Origin: an uncultured Eubacterium sp.
GTDB taxonomy: Bacteria > Bacillota > Clostridia > Lachnospirales > Lachnospiraceae
Length of the DNA: 64,000 bases
Assembly (NCBI GenBank): GCA_910584345.1
Contig: CAJTZX010000012.1
Location: 1-64,000 of the forward strand
Direction: 5' to 3'
The notes under the pieces were generated by a model. The model had not been told where the DNA came from, ran no database searches, and saw only the letters and a program-made list of their open reading frames with translations. Made by a program: the position numbers and the translations under genes. Below, in pieces: positions 23,646 through 31,421 of this stretch (its first letter is position 1; every line of letters starts with the position of its first letter).

Positions 23646-26022
23646 AAACTGGGAGGCTTATTACAGAAAGCTTTTAACGGATCATAGCATTCCATTTCAA
23701 AGCTATGAAGAAATTACAAAAGATGAGGCTGAAATTTGCGGTCTGGCTGTAAATCTGGCAGACGTAATGAAACGAATCCCTGAGACTTGCAAAAAAATAC
23801 GTATTTTTGCAGATGTGCTGATTGTTCCTTACGGGTATACATGCCGTATCAAAAAAGGTTATTTGTATTTGTTTGCAAGAGTGATACAGATGCAGGAAAA
23901 GAGCAGATTTCTTGTGGATGATGAAGAGAATCAGCATACAACGTTTATGGCATATTACCGGAAAACAGAAGGTAATGCCGAGATTATTTTTAGCGGCCGT
24001 AAGGAAGGAAATAGAACGAAAGAAGTAAGGCAGCTTCATCAGGAACAGCAAAATAATGTTGGCGTCAAATACCAAATAAAAGATGCGCGCATTCAAGAGA
24101 CAATGGTCATGGAAGTTCCGCAGATCAGCGGGCCGATAAGGGAAAAGCTGGAGCTTTTGGCTGCGGCACAGCTTGAGGCAGCTTTTCTTATTTCCTATAC
24201 GGAGCGTGAGCTGGCTATTGACCTGCTGCATTGGATTCTGGTATTAATGAAAAATTCAGATATACATAAGCAGCTGTATGTGCAGACTTATGCTTACCGT
24301 AATGTGCTGTCAGCAAAAAATCAGGCTTATATCTATGTGCCAATGCTGGACAAGGAGCAGTATCATAAGCAGGCGGAGGGATATTTGGATATACTTGAAA
24401 AATATGAGTCGGCATATTTGCGGTTCCAGGACAGGGCAACCGATAGAAAGGAACGCAGAGAGTCCGTGCAGCTGATGTATGATTTGCAGGAAAATGCAAA
24501 AAACTATGCACAGATTTCGCTTAGTACCGCAAAAGAAGATTATGAGGCGGCAGTAGACAGTTATAAGCAGGCGGCATTTAATTTTCAGCTTCAGCAGGAT
24601 TATCTTAGCTACTTGCAGAAGCAGTTTGAAATTGAATTTTCTTACTGGTGCAGTTTGCAAAAGATCGAAGCAGCAGTTGAGATTTTAAAAGGAATCTTTT
24701 CTTTAGGCATTTCTGTGATTACTCTGGTCGTCGGTGTTGTGGCGCTTGGCCCGGCCGGAGGTGCAGCTGCCGGAGGAACGGCATCAGCTGGAGCGGGAAC
24801 TGCAAATGCAGTGCAAGAACATAAAAAACTGCTGGAACAGATTCAAAAGATTGTTGACCAGGCAGTCAATCCAGAACAGTCAAAGCAGGTAAAACTAAAA
24901 GAAAACTGGGAGAAGGTAACCGATACGCTCGAAAAGCTTACGGACTGTCTAGATCATCTGGAGCGTTTGTATCAAAATTCTGTCTGCCTGAGTAATATGA
25001 ATGCAGATGTAGACATGACGGATGCATTAGATTTTACGGATGTATCAGAACCGAGGGAGCAATCACTATACTGGTGGGATATTTATGAACAGGATGTTTT
25101 GTTGAATTTAAGCGAGTATCAAAAAATGGGTGCTCCTGGCATTGACAATCTGGTTACAGAATATAAGAAATATATGATTTATGGAAAAGCTGCGCTCCGC
25201 GCAAAGGAAGCGGCAGTTCAAAAAGGCCAGGAGTATGGGAGCCTGGTGATGGAAAGTAGTAGAATGGCAGAAAACGGACATCGTATGATGCAAGAGTATG
25301 AACGGCTTACGGACGAGGAAATGGAGACAGAAAAGCTGCAGATGTATTTTTCGGAGCAGATGACGAATATGAAGCACTGGATTTGTATTGTTATGGAAAA
25401 TTACAGTGCGGCATATGAATACTGGACACTGCAGAAGTTTCCGCTGCCAATTGTACCATCAAAAGATGCCGCTGGCTTAAAACAGGATTTGTTAAGCGTA
25501 TATGAGAACTGGCAGAAAGTATTGGAAGGTTTGAATCCGCCTCCACAGGAATTTCAAAAGCTGTCTGTAACATTTCAAAAGGGAAGGGATAAAGAATTTG
25601 AAATGCTTGCAAAAGATTTAAAAGAAAAACATCAGATGCAGATTCCGATTATGGAGGATAGTTCTATATTTGCCGGACATTCCAGAGTACGTTTGGAAAC
25701 GGTTCGTTTATGGCTGCGTGGAGCGGAAAAAGAAGGCATTCCGGTAATTTTTGAAATCAGTACGTCCGGGGATCATGCGGACAGACTTGGGAAAACGTGG
25801 AACTTTTCCATGGAACCGTTTCGCCGTAAATTCCAGTATGTAAAGCAAAGTGATGGAAGTGCGCATATACAAAAAGACGGCAGAATCAGCAAAGAATTTG
25901 CCGGATGGTATGCACAGCCGACACCGTTTACGCAATGGAGCATTTCTCTCCTGACACCGGATGCAGTCAGCTTTGATACCTTAGAAGAAATAGCGATGGA
26001 ATTTGAGGGAAGCAGTATATAA
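23635..26022 (+). CDS. Large toxin-like protein with beta-rich N-terminus, helical membrane tail and C-terminal beta domain
   Basis: 795 residues; I do not recognise a named family. Residues ~45-110 include IRIFADVLIVPYGYTC and YLYLFARVIQ, a short beta-strand ladder. Residues ~190-480 are long helices with a hydrophobic Gly/Ala-rich segment near 355-395 (LGISVITLVVGVVALGPAG) that could insert into membrane, then more coiled coil to ~650. The last ~120 residues (RVRLETVRLWLRG, PVIFEISTSGDHADRL) look like the beta-sandwich receptor or shell segment seen at the end of Tc-type toxin A proteins. There is no signal peptide. The start at 23635 follows GAGGGGG and overlaps the previous gene. A third, large component of the toxin is the likely role. 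Confidence 0.5.
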   Translation: MESRNWEAYYRKLLTDHSIPFQSYEEITKDEAEICGLAVNLADVMKRIPETCKKIRIFADVLIVPYGYTCRIKKGYLYLFARVIQMQEKSRFLVDDEENQHTTFMAYYRKTEGNAEIIFSGRKEGNRTKEVRQLHQEQQNNVGVKYQIKDARIQETMVMEVPQISGPIREKLELLAAAQLEAAFLISYTERELAIDLLHWILVLMKNSDIHKQLYVQTYAYRNVLSAKNQAYIYVPMLDKEQYHKQAEGYLDILEKYESAYLRFQDRATDRKERRESVQLMYDLQENAKNYAQISLSTAKEDYEAAVDSYKQAAFNFQLQQDYLSYLQKQFEIEFSYWCSLQKIEAAVEILKGIFSLGISVITLVVGVVALGPAGGAAAGGTASAGAGTANAVQEHKKLLEQIQKIVDQAVNPEQSKQVKLKENWEKVTDTLEKLTDCLDHLERLYQNSVCLSNMNADVDMTDALDFTDVSEPREQSLYWWDIYEQDVLLNLSEYQKMGAPGIDNLVTEYKKYMIYGKAALRAKEAAVQKGQEYGSLVMESSRMAENGHRMMQEYERLTDEEMETEKLQMYFSEQMTNMKHWICIVMENYSAAYEYWTLQKFPLPIVPSKDAAGLKQDLLSVYENWQKVLEGLNPPPQEFQKLSVTFQKGRDKEFEMLAKDLKEKHQMQIPIMEDSSIFAGHSRVRLETVRLWLRGAEKEGIPVIFEISTSGDHADRLGKTWNFSMEPFRRKFQYVKQSDGSAHIQKDGRISKEFAGWYAQPTPFTQWSISLLTPDAVSFDTLEEIAMEFEGSSI

Positions 26023-26037
26023 ATCAGGGAGGTTAAA

Positions 26038-26484
26038 ATGCCAAAAACAAAAAGAAGAAAGATATCAGACAAAGGCATTAACATGATTGCGCAGTTTGAA
26101 GGATGCGAATTAAAGGCATATCAATGTCCGGCTGGCAAATGGACGATCGGATATGGACATACGAAAAATGTAAACCCAGGCGACCGGCTGTCCTCAGAAG
26201 CAGAGGCAAAAAAACTGCTGAAAAAAGATTTGGCAATATATGAAGGCTATGTCAATGAGTGTGTAGAGAATGGGAAGATTGGTTTTTTATTAAATCAAAA
26301 TCAGTTTGATGCGCTGACGTCTTTTGCCTATAATTGCGGAAAAAGCAATCTGCAGCAGCTTGTGACAGGCAGGAATGCGGAGACAATAGCGCAGAAGATA
26401 CTTTTGTATCATAAAGGCGGCGGTCAGGTATTAAATGGGCTTGTAAAAAGAAGAAAAGCAGAGCAAGAGCTATTTTTGAGCTGA
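26038..26484 (+). CDS. GH24 (T4-type) lysozyme, endolysin-like
   Basis: 148 residues, the size of phage endolysins. The catalytic Glu lies in QFEGCELKAY, followed by WTIGYGHT with the conserved Thr, LLNQNQFDALTSFAYNCG and the C-terminal RRKAEQELFL typical of GH24 muramidases. No signal peptide or signal-anchor helix is present, so it would accumulate inside the cell until the membrane is breached. It is the only phage-like gene in the operon; no holin is obvious. Its place between toxin genes suggests that it frees the unsecreted toxins by lysing a fraction of producing cells, or processes the wall during export. GGGAGG lies upstream. Confidence 0.9.
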   Translation: MPKTKRRKISDKGINMIAQFEGCELKAYQCPAGKWTIGYGHTKNVNPGDRLSSEAEAKKLLKKDLAIYEGYVNECVENGKIGFLLNQNQFDALTSFAYNCGKSNLQQLVTGRNAETIAQKILLYHKGGGQVLNGLVKRRKAEQELFLS

Positions 26485-26531
26485 AGAAGCGGACAGGAAT
26501 GTCTGTAAAATGAACAATAGGTGAAAATGTA

Positions 26532-26575
26532 AAACTGCCGTGAAATAATTTACTTAAGTTATTGCGCGGCAGTTT
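26532..26575 (+). other. Intraoperonic hairpin after the lysozyme gene
   Basis: AAACTGCCG (26532-26540) pairs with CGGCAGTTT (26567-26575), and an inner AAATAA can pair with TTATT. No U-run follows. It may limit read-through or protect the upstream toxin mRNA, so that toxin genes are expressed more than the downstream half. This is the largest gap (114 bp) in the operon. Confidence 0.55.
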
Positions 26576-26598
26576 GTGAAAAGAAAGGGCAGATAACA

Positions 26599-27459
26599 AT
26601 GCCGGGATTAGGAAGAAAGAAAAGAGCAGGCGGTAAAAACGGTTCGGACGGGGAATATCAAGATGATGATTTTATGCCGTTGGATGACCTTGTATATGCA
26701 CCGCTCCATGCGCTTGCCAATTCGAACAGGCAGCTTGGCAAAGATATGGTGCAGGCAATACGGTCTATGGGAATTGTACAGCAAAATGGACAAGAAGAAA
26801 TTCTGCATCTGAATCATCTGAATATTGCTTACGATCAAGTTCGTCAGGAAGCGGAGGAAGGATACCATGTAGAGAATCTAAAGCTTCAGGTTCCGCTGCT
26901 TTCTGTCGTACCGGTTTCGGGGCTTGGAATTGATAAGGCGGAAATCGGATTTTCGGCGGAAATGAAGGCCGTCAAACAGGAAGGAGAGTATCAGATGCAA
27001 GCCCGTATCTGTTCGCCGGAGCAAAGGGAGAGCGATTTTCTGCCAAGAGCTACTTATAAGCTGCAGGTCATATCGATCCCCGCATCAGAAGGGATCCTGC
27101 GGCTTGCGGATCTGCTTAGTACAAATCAGGTAGTCAGGAAGATGGATACGACACCGATAGATATGGACGGGAGCCCTGGATCAGACAGTCAAAAACAGGT
27201 CAGACAAAAAATGACGGATCTGAGAGCAAGGATGAAAAAATTAAAACAGTTGTATCAAAAGATTGCGGAAATGATGATGGAGCAGGAAAAAATGTACCAG
27301 ATCAGCAGGGATGCCTTTGAAGACAATGTATACGATTATGACAGAGATAAGTATCAGATGGTGCAGTCGAATATTGCAAACCGCATGATGCGCTGTCAGC
27401 AGCAGATGATGGATCTCGAGATTGCATATGGATTAGATCAGGATGATAAAAATGAATGA
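26599..27459 (+). CDS. DUF2589-family protein (first copy)
   Basis: 286 residues. The motif run LKLQVPLLSVVPVSGLGIDKAEIGFS, in pieces around residue 95-120, is the signature of DUF2589 (a beta strand, PLL-x-I/V-V-P, then an F/FS strand). The N-terminal LDDLVYAPLHALANSNRQLG helix is typical too. The C-terminal ~90 residues are charged helices (MKKLKQLYQKIAEMMMEQEKM). No signal peptide is seen. Function of the family is not established. A second, longer copy follows after a 47-codon gene, so the pair probably forms a hetero-oligomer. Its last codons overlap the next small gene by 8 bp. Confidence 0.75.
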   Translation: MPGLGRKKRAGGKNGSDGEYQDDDFMPLDDLVYAPLHALANSNRQLGKDMVQAIRSMGIVQQNGQEEILHLNHLNIAYDQVRQEAEEGYHVENLKLQVPLLSVVPVSGLGIDKAEIGFSAEMKAVKQEGEYQMQARICSPEQRESDFLPRATYKLQVISIPASEGILRLADLLSTNQVVRKMDTTPIDMDGSPGSDSQKQVRQKMTDLRARMKKLKQLYQKIAEMMMEQEKMYQISRDAFEDNVYDYDRDKYQMVQSNIANRMMRCQQQMMDLEIAYGLDQDDKNE

Positions 27460-27595
27460 TAAACAAATAAAGGACAGGCTGAATGAAAGGATCGTTTTGG
27501 AAGCATTACAAAACAGCCGCCTGGATGAAAATATCCTGTGGCTGGAAAGACTTGTGATTCATGTAGAAAAGGGGGAAGAATCGTTATGGCAGTAG
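27452..27595 (+). CDS. 47-residue small protein overlapping both neighbouring DUF2589 genes
   Basis: ATG at 27452 to TAG at 27593-27595. It begins 8 bp inside the end of the first DUF2589 gene and ends 10 bp inside the second, filling the gap exactly, as a translationally coupled gene would. The product is a single charged helix (IKDRLNERIVLEALQ, WLERLVIHVEKG), a good size for an adaptor between the two DUF2589 proteins. AGGAT lies upstream. I know no family for it. Confidence 0.6.
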   Translation: MNDKQIKDRLNERIVLEALQNSRLDENILWLERLVIHVEKGEESLWQ

Positions 27596-28701
27596 TTGAG
27601 CAGTTTGCAGGTCTGGAAATGTCGCAGCTGATCGGGGCGCCGTTAGCCGCCGCCGCAGATGCCGGCATTCAGCTGGCGGACGCTGCAGCTGATTTTATCA
27701 GCAGAGTAGGGCTGGATGAAAGCGGCAAAGTACGCACGGCGGCGTTTCAATATCAAAGGAGAAGATGGAATGAAGACGGCACTAGTAATTTGGATGAAAT
27801 GAAGGTGGAACTGCCGCTGTTAGCAATTGTACCGGTTCCAAATTTGCAGGTAGAAGAGGTCAGCCTTTTATTTGATATGGAAGTAAAGCAAAGTGAAAAA
27901 AAGGATACTGCACTGGAATTAAGCGCCAATACGGCTGCAAATGCAGGAATTGGCCCGGCAAAGGTCAGCATTACCGGAAACGTCAGTGCGCATCATACGA
28001 ATACAAGAGGTACGGATTATTCAGCAAAATATCATGTAGATGTAAGAGCAACCAATTATGGAATGCCAGAAGGACTTTCCAGAGTATTGGATGTTATGAC
28101 GGCTGAACTCTGTCCGACGCTTGTGCGTTCAGATATTAAAGATGAGAATGGACAGGAGCTTTTGGAGCAGGAGGGGAGAACAGCGGGGTATCGAAAAACT
28201 CTGGAACGTAAGCTGCATCGGCTGGAGCGTCAGATTGTGGCGGCAAAAAAAGGCAGAGACGGTTTTATCAGACGGATGAAAGAGATTGCGTGCATGCAGC
28301 AAAAGCTGTATGATCTGGCGAGACTGCAGGAGGTGCATTCAGTGGATGGAATCAAAGAATCGCAGGATTTGCATGGATTGGACCAGGCATTGGAGGAAGC
28401 AGACCAATCATGGTCTGTTTTTTTAGAACAGGCAGAAACGATCATTTGTCTGTTAGCGGATATGACAGCTTATGATGAGAACAAGATATCAGATTTATTT
28501 TTATTAAAATGCTGCCAGGGAGGAAAAGTAAAGTCTTATGACAGTAATGAAGCATATTATCCAATCCTGTTAGAAGCACAAAACCGGGCAGTAAGGGCAC
28601 AGCAGCGTGTAAATGTACTGGAATCTGAACAGTTACAAACGCAGGAAGAATATCAGATGTTACTTTTAACAAACCATCCATTGGAGGAAAATATACAATG
28701 A
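27586..28701 (+). CDS. DUF2589-family protein (second copy)
   Basis: 371 residues. The first helix LEMSQLIGAPLAAAADAGIQLADAAADFI (given here as the stretch at residues ~10-38) and VELPLLAIVPVPNLQVEEVSLLFD around residue 85-108 are classical DUF2589 features. A beta region follows to ~200, then a long helical C-terminal half with coiled coil (KLHRLERQIVAAKKGRDGFI). No export signal is seen. It shares the core with the 26599 gene but has a different tail. The start at 27586 follows GGGGAAG. Its last four bases overlap the next gene. Confidence 0.75.
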   Translation: MAVVEQFAGLEMSQLIGAPLAAAADAGIQLADAAADFISRVGLDESGKVRTAAFQYQRRRWNEDGTSNLDEMKVELPLLAIVPVPNLQVEEVSLLFDMEVKQSEKKDTALELSANTAANAGIGPAKVSITGNVSAHHTNTRGTDYSAKYHVDVRATNYGMPEGLSRVLDVMTAELCPTLVRSDIKDENGQELLEQEGRTAGYRKTLERKLHRLERQIVAAKKGRDGFIRRMKEIACMQQKLYDLARLQEVHSVDGIKESQDLHGLDQALEEADQSWSVFLEQAETIICLLADMTAYDENKISDLFLLKCCQGGKVKSYDSNEAYYPILLEAQNRAVRAQQRVNVLESEQLQTQEEYQMLLLTNHPLEENIQ

Positions 28702-28982
28702 GGCAGGAAAGAATATCTGCACTTGAAGAAATTCACTATGTAAAGCTGGTTACGATAGGAGGGATTCATCCCGGGAAGCCATTTTTAGATGAGGTTAGAA
28801 AAGAACAGGCCGATTTGCTGAATCGCTGTCTGAATGATTATCCAAAAGGCAGAATTATAGGAAAAGATATTTCTATCGGCAGATATCAGGCCGGAGAGCA
28901 TGAATTAACAATGGAAAAGGTAACTTATCATATAGGATTCACAAGAAAACCCGAGTGGGAGGAGGAAAGAGGCAGGATATGA
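28698..28982 (+). CDS. Hypothetical 94-residue protein
   Basis: I do not recognise a family. The product is soluble, with mixed strands and helices (IHYVKLVTIGGIHPGKP, KGRIIGKDISIGRYQAGEHELTM). It has no cysteine, signal peptide or membrane segment. It overlaps the DUF2589 gene by four bases at its start and the STAS gene by four at its end, so it is a true operon member. Its place suggests that it belongs with the DUF2589 pair or the STAS regulator. Confidence 0.65.
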   Translation: MRQERISALEEIHYVKLVTIGGIHPGKPFLDEVRKEQADLLNRCLNDYPKGRIIGKDISIGRYQAGEHELTMEKVTYHIGFTRKPEWEEERGRI

Positions 28983-29290
28983 ATATCGTGGAAAAAAAAG
29001 AAGGTGAAAAGCTCATCGTCAGTCTGGAAGGCAGTTTGGACAGTCTGACAGCGCCGATGCTGGAGGAGCGTCTTAGGAGCCTGCTCACAAATCAAACAGC
29101 GCTGGTAATAGATTGTAAGAGTCTGCAGTATGTATCGTCAGCAGGACTAAGAGTTTTTTTATGGGCAGCTAAAAAAATGAAACACCAGGGAGAAATGGAG
29201 CTGTGTCATGTAGGAGCGGATGTCATGTCTGTGCTTCGAATGACCGGATTTACGGAAATACTAAATATCAGGCAGGTGCAGGAAAAATGA
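28979..29290 (+). CDS. STAS-domain anti-sigma-factor antagonist-like protein (RsbV/SpoIIAA type)
   Basis: 103 residues, a single STAS domain. The strand-turn LVIDCKSLQYVSSAGLRVFLWA (positions ~41-62) holds the Ser-Ser pair (53-54) that RsbW-type kinases phosphorylate. In known systems the dephosphorylated form binds the kinase and frees its other partner. The matching kinase and phosphatase domains are in the 31422-33560 gene of the same operon. No sigma factor gene is nearby, so the partner released may be one of the operon's proteins. The start at 28979 follows AGAGGCAGG. Confidence 0.88.
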   Translation: MNIVEKKEGEKLIVSLEGSLDSLTAPMLEERLRSLLTNQTALVIDCKSLQYVSSAGLRVFLWAAKKMKHQGEMELCHVGADVMSVLRMTGFTEILNIRQVQEK

Positions 29291-29787
29291 AAAAAAGAAT
29301 TGCATGTATTCTTATATGTTGGAACATCCTGCTGTCGCTTGGCCTTGGAGGGAGCATATATAGCCTGCAGGAATGCAAAAGTGCGAATCGGCAAATGTTT
29401 GCACAATCATTGGCAGAATCCAAAGAGGAATCACAGATCATGTATCTTCTTTTTATCGGCTTAAATGACAAAGATACGTATCAGCAGATCATACCAACGA
29501 AGAAAGCAAAACAAATAATTGAGGAAATTTGTGGCAGATACACAGACGGCTATACCTGTATGGAGGCATACGGAAGCTGGGTGGATGAAAAAGGCCGGCG
29601 TACGATTGAGAATACAATGATCTGCCAGTTTGCAGACATAAGAAAAGAGCAGCTGCAAAAAATAATGGACGAGCTGTTAACAGCATTGAATCAAAACAGC
29701 ATTCTGGTAGAAAAAAGAAATGCGGATGTTTCATTTTATTATGGCTCGGATGACAGGGAGGAGAACGATGTCAAAAACGGAAAGTAA
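29287..29787 (+). CDS. Membrane-anchored DUF3574-like protein
   Basis: 166 residues. The N-terminus is a signal anchor (KKRIACILICWNILLSLGLGG). The outside domain has YLLFIGLNDKDTYQQII, EEICGRYTDGYTCMEAYGSW and TMICQFADI, which resemble the strand-helix pattern of DUF3574 proteins (L-x-F-G-L-x-x, G-x-T-x-x-x-A-x-G-x-W). Function is unknown. The ATG overlaps the STAS stop (ATGA), and its 3' end overlaps the EamA gene by 20 bp. Confidence 0.6.
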   Translation: MKKRIACILICWNILLSLGLGGSIYSLQECKSANRQMFAQSLAESKEESQIMYLLFIGLNDKDTYQQIIPTKKAKQIIEEICGRYTDGYTCMEAYGSWVDEKGRRTIENTMICQFADIRKEQLQKIMDELLTALNQNSILVEKRNADVSFYYGSDDREENDVKNGK

Positions 29788-30691
29788 TATCTTATTGTTT
29801 TCAATTACGTTATGTTGGGCGGCTTCCTACATATTTATTAAAAATTTGCCAGAGAATTTCTCGTCTTATGCATACCTTGCTTTGACAACCGGAATAGCAG
29901 CAGCCATTATGGCAGTTATTTTCTGGAAACAGCTAAAGACGGCTGCAAAGAGTACTTGGCTGAAAGGGCTGCTGCTTTCTTTGATACTGAGCTTTAACCT
30001 GCTTGCCGAGAAAAAGGGAATTCAGTATATGGAAGCTTCAGAAGCAAGCTTTTTATCTGCGCTGGCAATTATAATCGTACCGTTACTGCTTTTCATATTC
30101 CATAAAAAGCCAACCAAAAATCAGCTGTTGGGAGCGGGTATGGTACTGATTGGATTATGTATCAGCTCTGGGATGCATGTGGAAAAGCTTTGGAATGCAG
30201 GCGCTTTTTATATGCTGGCAGGATGCTTTGGTTCTGCTGTTTATACGATTGCCGTTGATCGGTATGCAAAGGAAGAACATCCATTGCTGTTATGTATGAT
30301 ACAGATGTTTTTTACAGCAATGACAGGTTTTTTGATTTGGTTTGCCAAAGATCCTTCGGCAATTTCAAAGATTGTTTTAACAAAAGAATTATTGTCTAAT
30401 ATTTTTGTGCTTGCTTTTTTTACGAAAGCATATGCCTATATTGCGCTGATGTATGCACAAAAATACTCAGATGCCGTTAGTGTTACCGTGATAGCGTCTA
30501 CAGAGCCAGTGATTACACTTTTGCTGGCGGCGCTTCTGCCGGCTGCATATGGGGGAAACAGGCAGATCAATGGCAGTTCTGTCGCTGGCGCAGTCATAAT
30601 CATGATAGGAGCAGCGGTGGCTGGCCTGCGTTTTTTGGAATATAAAGGGCGAAGGAGGAAAAGCGATGCAAAAACAGTGGGATCCAGGTAA
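29768..30691 (+). CDS. EamA/DMT-family transporter
   Basis: 307 residues with about ten membrane helices in two EamA repeats. The first has ITLCWAASYIFIKNLP and the second YAQKYSDAVSVTVIASTEPVITLLLAALL (residues ~235-265), with the conserved S/T-E-P before the last helices. Family members export or exchange small metabolites. Here it is embedded in the switchable operon, overlapping genes on both sides, which is an unusual home for such a transporter. The start at 29768 follows GGGAGGAGA; the longer reading from 29720 overlaps more of the previous gene. Confidence 0.85.
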   Translation: MSKTESNILLFSITLCWAASYIFIKNLPENFSSYAYLALTTGIAAAIMAVIFWKQLKTAAKSTWLKGLLLSLILSFNLLAEKKGIQYMEASEASFLSALAIIIVPLLLFIFHKKPTKNQLLGAGMVLIGLCISSGMHVEKLWNAGAFYMLAGCFGSAVYTIAVDRYAKEEHPLLLCMIQMFFTAMTGFLIWFAKDPSAISKIVLTKELLSNIFVLAFFTKAYAYIALMYAQKYSDAVSVTVIASTEPVITLLLAALLPAAYGGNRQINGSSVAGAVIIMIGAAVAGLRFLEYKGRRRKSDAKTVGSR

Positions 30692-31388
30692 CAGAAGCAG
30701 ATTTTTCATCACGTTTTCCGCATTTGTTGTACTTGGCGTTACATTCAAAGTTATGGTGCTCGTAGAAGGTTTGACAGAAATCCGTCCAGTAAATGCGATT
30801 CCTCAGGTGGCAGGGCTTTTGGCAGGGCCGGTTGGTGCGGCCGCCTGTGGGATAGGCAATCTTGTATCTGATCTGGCAGGAACGCTTTCATTCAGGTCAA
30901 TTCTTGGAATGATTGCTAATTTTATTGCGGCTTATTTGCCATATCGTCTGTGGCATTCGTTTTCCAACGAAGAGCCGAATGTGCACAGCGGAAAAAATAT
31001 GCTCTTATATTGTATGATTGCTTTTGTGACAGCGATGACTGCAGCATGGATACTGGCATTTGGGCTGTATGTGTTTTTTGATGCGTGGATGCCGGAAATC
31101 TATCAATATGTATTTTTTAACAATTTTGGTTTCTCTGTAGGACTTGGAATGCCGCTGCTAATTCTTTTTACCTCGGACGCTATTTGTATCAAATGTCAGC
31201 CGCGTCCGCAGAAACAGCGGTTGCTGCACAGCAAATATGTCCGCTTTATGATAAGCGCTGCTTATTTGCTGTTGATGCTTATACTTTTGGGAGGGATCGT
31301 ATTTGCCGGCCACAGTCCGGTTCATGAACGTTATTTGCGTATAGCGTCTGTTGCAGCATTGCCATGTCTGATATGCTTTTTCATTTGA
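30666..31388 (+). CDS. Membrane protein related to the sensor half of the next gene (ECF S-component-like)
   Basis: 240 residues, about six helices. GLTEIRPVNAIPQVAGLLAG followed by PVGAAACGIGNLVSDL parallels GLTEVRPAAVLPPVCGFIMG then ASGAIGCAVGNLAADI in the next gene's product, and YLPYRLW parallels WLPYKLW. So the two are paralogues. The pattern resembles substrate-binding S components of ECF transporters, but no ECF ATPase or T component is present. It may sense or bind the same ligand as the regulator, or pair with it. AAGGAGG lies upstream, and it overlaps the EamA gene. Confidence 0.7.
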   Translation: MQKQWDPGNRSRFFITFSAFVVLGVTFKVMVLVEGLTEIRPVNAIPQVAGLLAGPVGAAACGIGNLVSDLAGTLSFRSILGMIANFIAAYLPYRLWHSFSNEEPNVHSGKNMLLYCMIAFVTAMTAAWILAFGLYVFFDAWMPEIYQYVFFNNFGFSVGLGMPLLILFTSDAICIKCQPRPQKQRLLHSKYVRFMISAAYLLLMLILLGGIVFAGHSPVHERYLRIASVAALPCLICFFI

Positions 31389-31421
31389 TACAGCGTTTGT
31401 GACAGACAACAGGAGGATTTT

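Noticed and set aside
23674..24231. 185-codon minus-strand open frame inside the large toxin-like gene
   Set aside because: Antisense shadow of a well-supported gene, with no ribosome site and a product full of Cys, His and Phe typical of reversed coding sequence.
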